A DNA stretch of 64,000 nt from Bradyrhizobium sp. CCBAU 53338 (GCF_015291665.1 NZ_CP030048.1:6510001-6574000); one strand, 5' to 3'. Shown: positions 48,521-57,885, counted from the first letter of the stretch. Notes: generated by a model from the sequence alone, not told the origin. Translations and numbers: made by a program.

Positions 48521-48528
48521 AGTGAACC

Positions 48529-49125
48529 TCACGCCTTCTCGAACAGGGACTCGACGTATTCCCAGTTCACGAGGTTCTCGACGAACGCCTTGAGATAATC
48601 CGGACGGCGGTTGCGATAATCGATGTAGTAGGAATGCTCCCAGACGTCGCAGCCGAGAATCGGGGTGGCGCCGTGCACCAGCGGATTCTCGCCGTTCGGG
48701 GTCTTGGAGATCTCGAGCTTGCCGTTCTTGACCTGGAGCCAGCACCAGCCGGAGCCGAACTGGCCGACGCCCGCCGCCTGGAAGTCGGTCTTGAACTTCT
48801 CGAAGCCGCCGAGGTCCTCGTTGATCTTCTTCTCGAGCTTGCCCGGCAGCTTGGTGCCACCGCCATTCGGCTTCATCCAGCTCCAGAAATGGATGTGGTT
48901 GTAGTGTTGGCCGGCGTTGTTGAACACCGCAGGATTCTTGCCGAACGAGCCCTTGACGATCTCCTCAAGGGACTTGCCTTCCCATTCGGTGCCCTTGAGC
49001 GCGTTGTTGCCGTTGGTGACGTAGGCCTGATGATGCTTGTCGTGGTGGAATTCCAGCGTCTCCTTCGACATGAACTGGCCGAGGGCGTCATAGGCGTAAG
49101 GGAGTGGGGGCAGCGTAAAGGTCAT
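48529..49125 (-). CDS. sodB: Superoxide dismutase, Fe/Mn family (iron-type)
   Basis: 198 residues from ATG 49125. Metal ligands: His in EFHHDKHHQAYV, His in NNAGQHYNHIHFW, and Asp and His in DVWEHSYYIDYRN. The Gln in NNAGQ at the N-terminal position favours the iron form, although cambialistic use is possible. It converts superoxide to peroxide and oxygen in the cytoplasm. Monocistronic, with a terminator downstream. Confidence 0.93.
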   Translation of the reverse strand: MTFTLPPLPYAYDALGQFMSKETLEFHHDKHHQAYVTNGNNALKGTEWEGKSLEEIVKGSFGKNPAVFNNAGQHYNHIHFWSWMKPNGGGTKLPGKLEKKINEDLGGFEKFKTDFQAAGVGQFGSGWCWLQVKNGKLEISKTPNGENPLVHGATPILGCDVWEHSYYIDYRNRRPDYLKAFVENLVNWEYVESLFEKA

Positions 49126-49357
49126 GGGTTCTTGTCCGCAACTGGTGGGGAACGTTCTAACGGTCACCCCTTATAGAAGGTTCCTGCGTCGTTAAATACC
49201 GCCAATTTGCGAAAAGCCATGACGCGATCGCGCGGGCTGATTGCACAACTTCGCCGCAGGCAAGCGCATGTTCACCGGATGTGCTGCAAAATATCATTGC
49301 CTTTGAAGCGCTTATGACAGAACGAATGCACCACCAGCCGGGACCCAAGGCAGAGCC

Positions 49358-49885
49358 ATGAGCATCGAGATCGACATTTTGAACGGCGACGCCTCATGGC
49401 CGATCGCCAAGCCGCTGCATCAGGCGGTCTGGGGACCTGACATCGTCGCGAAGCTACCGTGGGGGCATGTGAAATGGGCCAATGCCGATCTGCGCGTACT
49501 GATCGAGACGCCGGCGGACGGCCTTGTCTGCCACGTCGGCATCTATTTCCGCACCGTCACCTGGAATGGGCAGAAGGTACATGTCGGCGGTATCGGCGGC
49601 GTCTGCACGCGCGAGGATCGCAGAAACCGCGGCTATGCGACCATGGCGATCGACGCCGCCGTGCACACCATGCGCGCCAACGAGGCGGTTCGTTTTGCGA
49701 TCCTGTTCTGCGAGCCGCACAATGCCGCGTTCTACCAGGCCCGCAGCTGGCTGCCCTTCAAGGGCGAGGTCTATTGCGAGCAGCCCGAGGGGCGCATCCG
49801 CTTCGACGTCATGGCGCCCTACGTCTTCAACATCGTCCGAGCGCCGACGCTCGGCACGATCGACCTGTGCGGCCTGCCGTGGTGA
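49358..49885 (+). CDS. GNAT-family acyl/acetyltransferase
   Basis: 175 residues. Motif A is CTREDRRNRGYATMAIDAA, and FAILFCEPHNAAFYQARSW forms motif B. The N-terminal PLHQAVWGPDIVAKLPWGH segment recalls the layout of the NodA/GNAT acyltransferase group, but NodA-specific sequence is absent. The substrate is unknown. Single gene, no signal peptide. Confidence 0.82.
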   Translation: MSIEIDILNGDASWPIAKPLHQAVWGPDIVAKLPWGHVKWANADLRVLIETPADGLVCHVGIYFRTVTWNGQKVHVGGIGGVCTREDRRNRGYATMAIDAAVHTMRANEAVRFAILFCEPHNAAFYQARSWLPFKGEVYCEQPEGRIRFDVMAPYVFNIVRAPTLGTIDLCGLPW

Positions 49886-49985
49886 AAGCTTCCTGAGGCA
49901 AATGCACGCAGGAATGTGATTCCATCAGGCGTTGCAGGATTCTGATTTGCTGCTATGGAGACGCCCTCCATTTCGAGGCCCGACC

Positions 49986-50426
49986 ATGTCCCGCAGATTC
50001 ATCTTCCTCTCCGTTCTCCTGGCGGCGTTCTCCGGCACCACGGTCGGGCATGCACAAGATGCCGACGCGAGCGGGACCTGGCTCACTCAGGCCGGCGATG
50101 CGCGCGTGAAAATCAGCAAATGCGGCGGCGGCATCTGCGGCCATATCGTCTGGCTGCGCGAGCCGATGGACACCGCGACCGGCCAGCCCGCGACCGACAG
50201 CAAGAATCCCAATCCCGCGCTCGCCAAGCGTCCGATGATCGGCTTGCCGCTGTTCTCCGGCATGCAGCCCACAAGCCCGAACAAATGGTCGGGCCAGATC
50301 TACAATGCAGACGACGGCAGCACCTATGCGAGCAGCGTCACCGTGACCGGCGCAGAGAGCTTGCGGGTCGAAGGCTGCGTCGGCGCACTCTGCGGCGGCG
50401 AGACCTGGACGCGGGCGGGACGCTAG
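49986..50426 (+). CDS. DUF2147-family exported protein
   Basis: 146 residues with a Sec signal peptide (RRFIFLSVLLAAFSGTTVGHAQ). The mature domain starts SGTWLTQAGDARVKISKCGGGICGHIVWL and ends with an LRVEGCVGALCGGETWTR segment; paired Cys suggest disulfides. DUF2147 is a calycin-like beta-barrel domain of unknown ligand found in many exported alphaproteobacterial proteins. Its stop overlaps the stop of the convergent DUF3095 gene (shared CTAG). Confidence 0.88.
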   Translation: MSRRFIFLSVLLAAFSGTTVGHAQDADASGTWLTQAGDARVKISKCGGGICGHIVWLREPMDTATGQPATDSKNPNPALAKRPMIGLPLFSGMQPTSPNKWSGQIYNADDGSTYASSVTVTGAESLRVEGCVGALCGGETWTRAGR

Positions 50427-51574
50427 CGCGCGGCTGCCATAGCCTTCAACGCCGTTGCCGCCGAAGCGTAGCCGCCGCGCGCACCGTCGATGAAGTGCAC
50501 GTGATCGCTGCGCAGCGCCGAGGGGGTGAAGCAGGTCATCATTGCCGCATCCTGCTGATGAAGGCCGTAGCGCACGACGCCGTTGCGCGCAGCCGCCGCG
50601 AGGCGATCGCTCAGCGCGCGCTCGAGTTCCGGCGTGCAGTCGAGGATCATGCGCAGGCCGTCGTCATATTTGCGGAAGTCGGAATTCTCGACCACCTGGC
50701 GCTTGTAGACCTTTGGCAGGAAGCCGCCGACCTTGATGTCGAAGCGCATCAGGACATAGGCGAAGAACGTGAAGGCGAGCAGGCTGGCACGACGCTTGAA
50801 CAACGAGCCGCCACGGATCGCCCGCGCCTCGTAGTCCAGCCCTTGCGGCGGCCATTTCAGCGGCGGTCCCTGCGGCGGCACCGGACGGCCCGCATCCGGA
50901 CTGCGCTCGACGAGATGGATGATGTCCTCGATCACATTGCGGAACGCCTGCGGGTCGACGCCGGCAGCCGGCATCACCAGCACCGACAGGATCATCCCGC
51001 GCGAGGCCGGCATCACCTCGAAACGGCAGGACAGGCCGGATAGATCGGGCTGCGTTCCGGAGGGCGCTTCGGCAACGGCGAACTCGCCGCGCTTCATCGC
51101 CGCGTCGGCGAAGGCGAGCCCGCCGCCGGAGAACATCGCATACGACAAATTGGCCGACGGACCGAAGCGCGCGACGCGCACGTCGAGACCTTTCGCCCGG
51201 ATGGCGCTGACCGGCACCAGCGCGACTCGCATTTTCAGGTCGAGGTCTTCCCGCACCCAGGTCGCGGTCGCGGCCAGCGCGTCGCGCGCCGCATCGAGAT
51301 CGCCGGGTGCGACCGCAAAACTCGCACCGTCGCCGCCGAACACGAAGGGAAATTCGCGTCCCCCCAGCACATTCGTCACCGCCGCGATCACGGCGGCGCC
51401 GGCCATGTTGACCGCCTTGTAGCGCTGCGCCGCGATCGCCTTGGTGGAATCGACGATATCGGCGACGCCGATGCTCCAGTCCTCCGGCAGCGGCGAATAG
51501 AGTTTTGGCTCCATCAGGCTGGTGAAGCCGCGGAAGACAGGGATGCTGCCGTAGAAGGATTCGCCTGAGATCAT
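50423..51574 (-). CDS. DUF3095-family (adenylate-cyclase-like) protein
   Basis: 383 residues from ATG 51574. The N-terminal SIGVADIVDSTKAIAAQRYKAV and FVFGGDGASFAVAP segments resemble a class III nucleotidyl-cyclase core, with an Asp at each expected metal position. The C-terminal half (about 270-383) has the conserved RASLLAFTFFAYVLMRFDIKVGGF and ALRSDHVHFIDGARGGYASAA sequence of DUF3095. No signal peptide. Enzymatic activity has not been established from the sequence alone. Confidence 0.85.
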   Translation of the reverse strand: MISGESFYGSIPVFRGFTSLMEPKLYSPLPEDWSIGVADIVDSTKAIAAQRYKAVNMAGAAVIAAVTNVLGGREFPFVFGGDGASFAVAPGDLDAARDALAATATWVREDLDLKMRVALVPVSAIRAKGLDVRVARFGPSANLSYAMFSGGGLAFADAAMKRGEFAVAEAPSGTQPDLSGLSCRFEVMPASRGMILSVLVMPAAGVDPQAFRNVIEDIIHLVERSPDAGRPVPPQGPPLKWPPQGLDYEARAIRGGSLFKRRASLLAFTFFAYVLMRFDIKVGGFLPKVYKRQVVENSDFRKYDDGLRMILDCTPELERALSDRLAAAARNGVVRYGLHQQDAAMMTCFTPSALRSDHVHFIDGARGGYASAATALKAMAAAR

Positions 51575-51808
51575 CGCGTGGTGCCGGATGGTTGGAAAGC
51601 TCACGTACGAACGAGATACGTGGCAGGATCGATCGGGGTTCGCCTGGGCGGTCCTTTCGAGGCCCCGATCATTGGCCGAAATGGCGCCCGACAACAAGGT
51701 CGCGCCGCGCCGCTATGCCGCACATTGTCATTGATCGGAGTCAAACAGCGGCTCTGGGATCAGGCCTACGCTCTCAAACTCTCAGAGGCGTTGCACGGGA
51801 TCATCGAG

Positions 51809-52138
51809 GTGCCTGACATCATCAGTGCCGTAAAACTGCCGGAACGGCTGACCGCGGCCATCGACGCCTGGGCCCGGGCTCGTCACCTCTCGCGCTCGGA
51901 CGCGATCTACCAGCTCCTCGAACTGGGTCTGAAGCTCGCCCCCGCGATGCCGGCATCGCCCGAGATCACGATCACATCGGATGCCGCCAGGATCGAAGAA
52001 ATCGCGGTGCATGAAATCGAGGGGCTGCTCGATCCGGCTCTCCCCGCGGACGAGCGCGAGCGCCGCATTCGCCGCCTCACCGAGGGACCTCCCGAATTCT
52101 CCCACGAGCGGATTGATCTGCCGAAACAGCAGACGTGA
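51809..52138 (+). CDS. Small ribbon-helix-helix-like protein
   Basis: About 109 residues if started at GTG 51809; the frame is open upstream to 51578, so the start is uncertain. The segment VKLPERLTAAIDAWARARHLSRSDAIYQLLELGLKL (about residues 8-45) fits an RHH DNA-binding fold as in CopG/antitoxin-like regulators. The Glu/Arg-rich tail has no known domain. No toxin gene is adjacent, so an orphan regulator is more likely than an antitoxin. Confidence 0.6.
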   Translation: MPDIISAVKLPERLTAAIDAWARARHLSRSDAIYQLLELGLKLAPAMPASPEITITSDAARIEEIAVHEIEGLLDPALPADERERRIRRLTEGPPEFSHERIDLPKQQT

Positions 52139-52151
52139 GCGCCGATACGCG

Positions 52152-52382
52152 CTAATGCAGCTTCTCGTGCTGGCGCTTGCGCAAGCCTGGCGACGGCGCG
52201 TCATGACAGCCGATCAGCCGCACGAATTGCTGCGGATACATTTCATAGCCATGACCACCGGAGTTTTGATGCGACATCGGCGGGCAACGCGCCTCGTCCA
52301 GCTTCGCAGACGACGGCTCCGCAGGTGTCCCGCCCTGATTTGCAACGGTGACGTTTGACGTGACCATATTTTGAGAAGCCAT
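52152..52382 (-). CDS. Small hypothetical protein
   Basis: 76 residues from ATG 52382, chosen for the GGGAGCAG ribosome site just upstream. Polar, with no membrane segment. The C-terminal YEMYPQQFVRLIGCHDAPSP segment and two Cys might bind metal. I recognise no family. Convergent with the RHH-like gene, 13 bp between stops. Confidence 0.6.
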   Translation of the reverse strand: MASQNMVTSNVTVANQGGTPAEPSSAKLDEARCPPMSHQNSGGHGYEMYPQQFVRLIGCHDAPSPGLRKRQHEKLH

Positions 52383-52509
52383 GGACTGCTCCCTGTCGGT
52401 TAGGGCAGTTCGATTGACGTAACCCAATCGATGACGAAACATCTTACGACCAAATCCGGCCCGATGTCATTGTGCCGAATCAACCCGATTGCGATGGCAG
52501 AGTTCCGCC

Positions 52510-53232
52510 TTATGCCGTATTGCCGGCGTCGATCGTGAACACCGTGCCGGTGACGTTGCGACCGCCCTCGCCGAGCAGATATTCCACCATGCGCGCGACG
52601 TCATCAGTCTCCGGCAGGCGGCGCAGCGCACTGCGGCCAGCGATGCGCTTGCGGCCATCCTCGGAGAGATTGTGCGTCAGCTCGGTATCGATGAAGCCGG
52701 GCGCGATCGCATTCACGGTTATGCCGAGCTTGCCGACCTCGCGCGCGAGCGAACGCGTGAAGCCGGTCGCCGCAGCCTTGGTCGCACCATAGACCGAGAG
52801 GCCGTTATAGCCCGTCGTCGCGATGATCGAGGAGATGTTGATGATGCGGCCTGCGCCATCGGCCATCATCTGCCGCGCGACATATTTCGTGAGGATGATC
52901 GGCGACAGCACGTTGAGCTGCACCAGCGCCTCGATCTCCGAATTGTGCATGGTCGCGAGCAGGCCCTCGGTGCCGAGGCCGGCATTGTTGACGAGGCCAT
53001 AGGTCGGACCGAACTCGTCGCGCACCAGCTTTGCGAACGCCGGAATCGCATCGATCACGGCGAGATCGCAGGCACGGAAATGCAGGCGCCCATCCGACTC
53101 CGCGATCGCGGCTTTGAGCTCGTCGGTCTCGCGCCGCGCCGCCGCAATGACGTTGTAGCCGGCGCCGACCAGGCGCTTTCCGATCGCAAGGCCAATGCCG
53201 CGGCTGCCGCCGGTGACGAGAACATTATGCAT
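52510..53232 (-). CDS. Short-chain dehydrogenase/reductase (FabG-like)
   Basis: 240 residues. The NAD(P)-binding motif is VTGGSRGIGLAIGKRL, NNAGLG is at about residues 84-89, and the catalytic Ser and YxxxK are in ISSIIATTGYNGLSVYGATK. It reduces a keto group, plausibly a 3-oxoacyl chain on the acyl carrier protein encoded in the same operon. It overlaps the adenylating enzyme gene by 8 bp. Confidence 0.9.
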   Translation of the reverse strand: MHNVLVTGGSRGIGLAIGKRLVGAGYNVIAAARRETDELKAAIAESDGRLHFRACDLAVIDAIPAFAKLVRDEFGPTYGLVNNAGLGTEGLLATMHNSEIEALVQLNVLSPIILTKYVARQMMADGAGRIINISSIIATTGYNGLSVYGATKAAATGFTRSLAREVGKLGITVNAIAPGFIDTELTHNLSEDGRKRIAGRSALRRLPETDDVARMVEYLLGEGGRNVTGTVFTIDAGNTA

Positions 53233-54607
53233 CGGTGCGTGCCAGTTTACCGGCCGGGGTGACGTCGAGGGCCTCGACGAAGCGGATCACCGCCGGCACC
53301 TTGTGCGAGGCCAGCTGCGAGCGACACTGATCAAGGATCTGGTCGCGGATCTCCTTCGCCCGGGCCTGATCGGTGCCTTCGGCGAGAATCACGTCGGCGA
53401 CGACGATGCCCCCGGTGATCGGGCTGCGCCGCGACTTCGCGCGCGACATCCGCACGTCCGGGTGACGGTTGATCGCCGCTTCGATCTCTTCTGGATGAAC
53501 CTTCAGCCCGCCGATATTGATGATGCCGCCGCGGCGGCCGACGAAATAATAGCGGTCGCCCCGCAACTCGACGATGTCGCCGCTGTCGACGAACCCGTCG
53601 CCATCGGTGAGCGCGGCGGCGTTACGGCCGATATAGGCGTGCGCCGTGCGCGTCGAGCGAATGCGCAGCGAGCCGTCGACGACCTTCATCTCGACGCCGT
53701 TGCGGTTGCCGAGATAGTCGGCCGGAAAACCTTCAAGCCCGTCATTGACCGCGAAGCCGACGCCCGCCTCGGTCGAGGCATAGGCGTGCCCGACGGAGGA
53801 ATTGGGGAAAGCCGCCTTCAGCCCGTCGAGCACCGCCTGGTCGGCGATCTCGCCGGAGAGACGAACATAGCGAGGAGCGAATTGCGCGGCCGAGCCGCTC
53901 ATCAGGAGCTTGCGCCAGTGCGAGGGCGTACCGGAGATGTGGGAGACGGCGCGCGCATTCAGCCGCGCGACGTGATCGGCCAGCGCCTCGTGCGGGTCAG
54001 ACAGCACCATCGAGCCGCCGGAGACGATGGCGCGGAGGAAGATCTGCAAGCCGCCATAGCGGCGAATGTCGTAGAACGTCGCCCAGACCGGCGCGGGTCC
54101 CTTTGCGGGACCTTCAGCGACGATGGCGCCGGTGAGCGCTTCCAGCGTGTGACCGACGATTTTCGGCACGCCTGATGTGCCGGAGGTTAGCATCAGCCAT
54201 TCCGTGGCGCGCTCTGTCCTGGCAGGCGCCGTCGCCTGGAGCGGTAATTGTGCGGTGACGACCAGCGACACGCCGGTCCCCGCCCAGCAATCGGGCTCGT
54301 CGGTGACGACGGCGTCGATCCCGGCATCGGCGATCAGCGCCTCCAGATGCGCGGGGTTGAGATCCGGCGGGCACAGCAGCATGCGACGGGCGATGCCGTC
54401 GAGCTCGATCATGGCAACGCCCGACCGGAGCTGGTCCGACAGCTTGAGCAGGACGGCGCGGCCGGACAGCTCGCGCAGGCGGCCACCGAGAACCGTCTGC
54501 GACAGGATGTCGGTCAGCGACACCACATGGTGCGCGTCCGACAGCGTCCGGTCTTTCAGTTCCGCGCCGAGATGGTCACGGAGCGCAAAAATCTCACGCG
54601 GGGACAT
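53225..54607 (-). CDS. Class I adenylate-forming (AMP-binding) ligase
   Basis: 460 residues from ATG 54607, short for the family because the N-terminal domain is trimmed. The AMP-binding P-loop is MLTSGTSGVPKIV, YASTEAGVGF is motif A5, DSGDIVELRGDRYYFVGRRG is A7-A8, and TPAGKLARTD gives the catalytic Lys at the extreme C-terminus. It activates a carboxylic acid and probably loads it onto the adjacent acyl carrier protein. It overlaps the acp gene by 14 bp and the SDR gene by 8 bp. Confidence 0.9.
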   Translation of the reverse strand: MSPREIFALRDHLGAELKDRTLSDAHHVVSLTDILSQTVLGGRLRELSGRAVLLKLSDQLRSGVAMIELDGIARRMLLCPPDLNPAHLEALIADAGIDAVVTDEPDCWAGTGVSLVVTAQLPLQATAPARTERATEWLMLTSGTSGVPKIVGHTLEALTGAIVAEGPAKGPAPVWATFYDIRRYGGLQIFLRAIVSGGSMVLSDPHEALADHVARLNARAVSHISGTPSHWRKLLMSGSAAQFAPRYVRLSGEIADQAVLDGLKAAFPNSSVGHAYASTEAGVGFAVNDGLEGFPADYLGNRNGVEMKVVDGSLRIRSTRTAHAYIGRNAAALTDGDGFVDSGDIVELRGDRYYFVGRRGGIINIGGLKVHPEEIEAAINRHPDVRMSRAKSRRSPITGGIVVADVILAEGTDQARAKEIRDQILDQCRSQLASHKVPAVIRFVEALDVTPAGKLARTDA

Positions 54608-54839
54608 TTTCGTAGGCCCGCACGAAATCGCCAACCGTGGCGGGGAACGCTGCGTCCTCGGAAATGGTGAAGGGGTCGACGCCGGTCTCGTCCTCGAGAC
54701 GCGCGACCAGGATGGCGAAGGCGAGCGAGTCAAAACCCGTCTCGTGCAGGGACAAATCGTCCGAGAGGGCGGGAAGCGTGACGTGCTGCTCTTTGGCGAT
54801 CTGCTGGATCGCCTCGATGACTTTAGACCTGACCGACAT
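54594..54839 (-). CDS. Stand-alone acyl carrier protein
   Basis: 81 residues, standard ACP size, four helices. The phosphopantetheine Ser is Ser38 in ETGFDSLAFAILVARLEDE. It differs from housekeeping AcpP, which has DSLD, so it is a specialised carrier. First gene of a tightly overlapping operon with an adenylating ligase and a reductase. Confidence 0.92.
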   Translation of the reverse strand: MSVRSKVIEAIQQIAKEQHVTLPALSDDLSLHETGFDSLAFAILVARLEDETGVDPFTISEDAAFPATVGDFVRAYENVPA

Positions 54840-54990
54840 GGCTTTCTCGCCTCTTGCTTAGTTAACCAACCGTGTTTCTTGCGGCGGCTCTCGAAGACCG
54901 CCTCCCATGGCCGCTTGTTTACCGGACAGAAGTAAATGCCCTCTTGGACAATTCAGATAAAATTGGACCTATCTGCCGATTTTGGCGCGG

Positions 54991-56805
54991 CTACAGCCTG
55001 ATCGCACCGTCCTCGATCTGCGCAAATACTTCGGGATCGAGGGCGACATAGGCGCCGAATTTCGGCTCGAGCATGAACATCGGGTCCGTCACCGCCCCGG
55101 GATCGAAGCCCTCGCGGGCAAGTTCACCCTTCTTCTGCTTGAACGTCTCGGTCGCATCGAGCTCGCGCGAGATGCGAATGAAAACGGGACGGGCGTAGGC
55201 CGGCAGGCGCTGTGCGAGATGCGCAGGCAAGGCCGCGATATCAAATCCCTCGTTCACGACGATCGCGCTCATGCCGGCGCGGCCATCCGTGCCGGGAATG
55301 CTGACGCCGTAGGTGGTGGCATCGACCACGCCGGTGAAATCGCGCACGGCGTCGTTGACTTCCGAGGTCGCGACGTTCTCGCCCTTCCAGCGAAAAGTGT
55401 CGCCGATGCGATCGACGAAATGGAAGAAGCCTTTGTCGTCGAGCCGCATCAGATCGCCGGTGCGGAACCAGGCATCACCCTTGGCAAAGACATCGCGCAG
55501 GATCTTCTTCTCGGTCTCGCCGGCATCGGTGTAGCCCTCGAAGCGGCCACCGCCCTCGTCTGCCCTGCCGATGCGGCCGATGGCCTCGCCAGCCTCACCG
55601 CGGGCGCAGGCGATGCAAAAGCCCTCGACATCGCGCAGGGGCGCCCCGGTATCCGGATCGAGCCTGACGAGGCCGGCAGGAAAGCGATGCGCCAGCATCG
55701 GCGGGATGCGGCCGATCGCACCCGGCAGGCCCTCGACGTTGAACAGCGAGAAATTGCCTTCGGTCGCGGCATAGAATTCGAGAATGCGGGGAATGGCGAA
55801 GCGGCCCTGGAAATCCTCCCAGATGTCGCCGCGCAGGCCATTGCCGCAAACCATCCGCAGACGATGGCGGTTCTCGTATTCCGACGGCGGCGCCTTGAGC
55901 AGGTAGCGGCAGAGTTCGCCGATATATTGAAACAGCGTGCAGTCGTGCCGGACGATGTCGGACCAGAAATTCGACGTCGAAAACTTCTCCGCGATCACCA
56001 CCGAGCCGCCGGCGGCCAGCATGCTGCACGGCGCGACAATGCCGCCGACCGAGTGAAACAGCGGCAGGCAATCATAGAGCCGGTCCTGCGGCGTCGCGCC
56101 GGTGAGGCCGGCAAACCAGAAACCCCAGTTGAGAATTCGGCGGTGGCTGATGCTGGCCGCTTTCGGCAGTCCCGTCGTGCCTGAGGTGTAGATCAGCAGC
56201 GCGCGATCATCGATGGCGACGCCACCGTGCTCCTCCGGCGACAGCGCCCCGTCATCGAGCGCGGCGAGCGCCACGTCGATCGCACGCTCGCTGCGGGCAT
56301 CGCCGTGGGTCCAGATTTCTGCACTTGTCTTGAGATGCGACGTTGCGCTCGCCAGCGTCGCGGCGAGATCATGCGCGACGATGATGTGAGAGGGCTTTGC
56401 GACATCGATGCAATGCGCGAGAGATTTCCCGACGAGCTTGGTGTTGAGCAGCGCCACCACGCCGCCGACACGGCTGATCCCGAGCCAGGCTGCGACATAA
56501 TCGACGCCGTTCGGCATGATCAGGCCGACGATGTCGCCCTTGACGACGCCAACCGAACGCGCCCAGCGCGCGTAACGATTGATGCGCTTCGACAGGCCGT
56601 CATAGTCGAGTGCCGCGTCATCCGTGACCAGCGCGACACGGTCGGGCTGACGCCGCGCCCAGTCGTCGATGACGTCCGCGAACAGGCGGCCCGGCAGCGT
56701 CTCGATCCGTGCGGTCAGTTCGATCGCCTTCAGCCAGATCTTCGAAGCCGAGGGCGCGCGCGCGGCTCTGGGTTGCTCGATGACGCCGGTTGTCATGCCG
56801 TTCAT
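54991..56805 (-). CDS. Long/very-long-chain acyl-CoA synthetase (FATP/FadD6-like)
   Basis: 604 residues from ATG 56805 (ATG 56796 is possible). The P-loop LLIYTSGTTGLPKAAS, FYAATEGNFSLFN, WFRTGDLMRLDDKGFFHFVDR and RWKGENVATSEV motifs define the FATP/VLACS group. It activates long-chain fatty acids to CoA esters at the membrane. It lies 151 bp upstream of the acyl carrier protein gene on the same strand, so joint expression is possible but not required. Confidence 0.92.
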   Translation of the reverse strand: MNGMTTGVIEQPRAARAPSASKIWLKAIELTARIETLPGRLFADVIDDWARRQPDRVALVTDDAALDYDGLSKRINRYARWARSVGVVKGDIVGLIMPNGVDYVAAWLGISRVGGVVALLNTKLVGKSLAHCIDVAKPSHIIVAHDLAATLASATSHLKTSAEIWTHGDARSERAIDVALAALDDGALSPEEHGGVAIDDRALLIYTSGTTGLPKAASISHRRILNWGFWFAGLTGATPQDRLYDCLPLFHSVGGIVAPCSMLAAGGSVVIAEKFSTSNFWSDIVRHDCTLFQYIGELCRYLLKAPPSEYENRHRLRMVCGNGLRGDIWEDFQGRFAIPRILEFYAATEGNFSLFNVEGLPGAIGRIPPMLAHRFPAGLVRLDPDTGAPLRDVEGFCIACARGEAGEAIGRIGRADEGGGRFEGYTDAGETEKKILRDVFAKGDAWFRTGDLMRLDDKGFFHFVDRIGDTFRWKGENVATSEVNDAVRDFTGVVDATTYGVSIPGTDGRAGMSAIVVNEGFDIAALPAHLAQRLPAYARPVFIRISRELDATETFKQKKGELAREGFDPGAVTDPMFMLEPKFGAYVALDPEVFAQIEDGAIRL

Positions 56806-56973
56806 TCTTTCGGACGGTATCTGCTTGTTGCCGGCAGCTTAGCCCGCGCGTCCTGCCCAGGTGTTAAGAGACAAGGTAAAACTCGGTTAGCTCTCGATTA
56901 ACTGCAATCATCCTTTACCAAGCGGATGGGAACGGCGCGCGACCTCGCGCAATTCTTGCGATAGCAAATCCAG

Positions 56974-56998
56974 TCATTCGGGCACGCTGCGCGTGCCC
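56974..56998. repeat. Fragment of the palindromic repeat family
   Basis: TCATTCGGGCACGC and GCGTGCCC (stem 56980-56987 / 56991-56998) form an 8-bp hairpin resembling a truncated TCATTCCGGGG-type element. It lies between the acyl-CoA synthetase gene and the decayed binding-protein gene. Confidence 0.45.
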
Positions 56999-57031
56999 CC
57001 TCGCCTCGCGCGAGATGAACTGGAGGCGACA

Positions 57032-57825
57032 ATGATTCCTTCAGACCGCGACCTGCGCCGCGGCTGTGCTCGTAGCGCCGCGCGCCTTTGCGATCGGCAA
57101 CCCGTCCTATCCTTCGCGCAGCGTGAAATGGGTGGTTCCTTACGCACCGGGCGGCGCCACGGACGTGCTGTCGCGGCTGATCTGCCAGCGCCTGTCCAAC
57201 CGGCTTGGGCAAACCAATGTGGTCGAGAACAAGCCAGGCGCCGGCAGCAATATCGGAACCCAGGCCGTGATCGCGCCCGCACCGGACGGATACACGTTGT
57301 TGCTGACCTCGACCGCGAACGCGATCAATGCCTCGTTCGATCCGGCCCTGCCCTATGATTTCGCCAAAGGCATCGCACCGGTCGCCGGCGTCGCACGCAT
57401 TCCGCTGGTGCTGGTCGTCGACAACGATTTGCCGGTGAAGAACGTCGCGGACTTCATCGCCTATGCCAAGGCCAATCCCGGCAAGATGTCGATCGCCTCC
57501 TCCGGCATCGGCACGTCGTTGCATCTCTCCGGCGAGCTGTTCAAGTCGATGGCCGGTGTGCCACCGATCGCGGACACGCTGTCCAGCTACGAGACTTCAT
57601 CCTTCTACGGCGCCGGCGCGCCCTACGACACGCCGCGCGAGATCGTCGACCTGCTAAATCGCGAGGTCGACGCGGCTTTATCCGATCCCGAGATCAAAGC
57701 CCGCATCGCCGAACTCGGGCGCGATCCCGCTTCACGGCAAGGCCGGCGAATTCGGTGGCATGCTCACCGCCGAAACCGAGCGCTGGCGCAAAGTGGTCGA
57801 GCTGTCGGGGATCAAGAAGGAATAG
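57032..57825 (+). pseudogene. Decayed TctC/Bug-family substrate-binding protein gene
   Basis: ATG 57032 with a good GGAGG ribosome site is out of frame with the signal peptide (CAAAVLVAPRAFA), whose frame has a TGA at 57033. The body (VKWVVPYAPGGATDVLSRLI, PDGYTLLLTSTANAI) is intact until about 57560. There the usual VPYRG-to-DIPT segment of about 70 residues is missing. After KARIAELG the frame shifts; GKAGEFGGMLTAETERW and the proper tail continue in another frame to TAG 57825. Three independent lesions mark it as non-functional. Confidence 0.85.
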
Positions 57826-57885
57826 CTTGCTGCTTTTGCGCGCTAAGCAAGCTGGTGGTTACCCCGTACGACGCATCCCGGTCCG

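Noticed and set aside
49126..49170. Irr/ICE-like iron-control element upstream of sodB
   Set aside because: Only a half-match (TTAGAACGTTC) without the second symmetric arm.
49358..49885. NodA nodulation acyltransferase
   Set aside because: Only the general acyltransferase layout is shared; NodA-specific segments and neighbouring nodB/nodC are absent.
51809..52382. Toxin-antitoxin pair formed by the RHH-like protein and its convergent neighbour
   Set aside because: The genes are convergent rather than co-transcribed, and the neighbour has no toxin motif.
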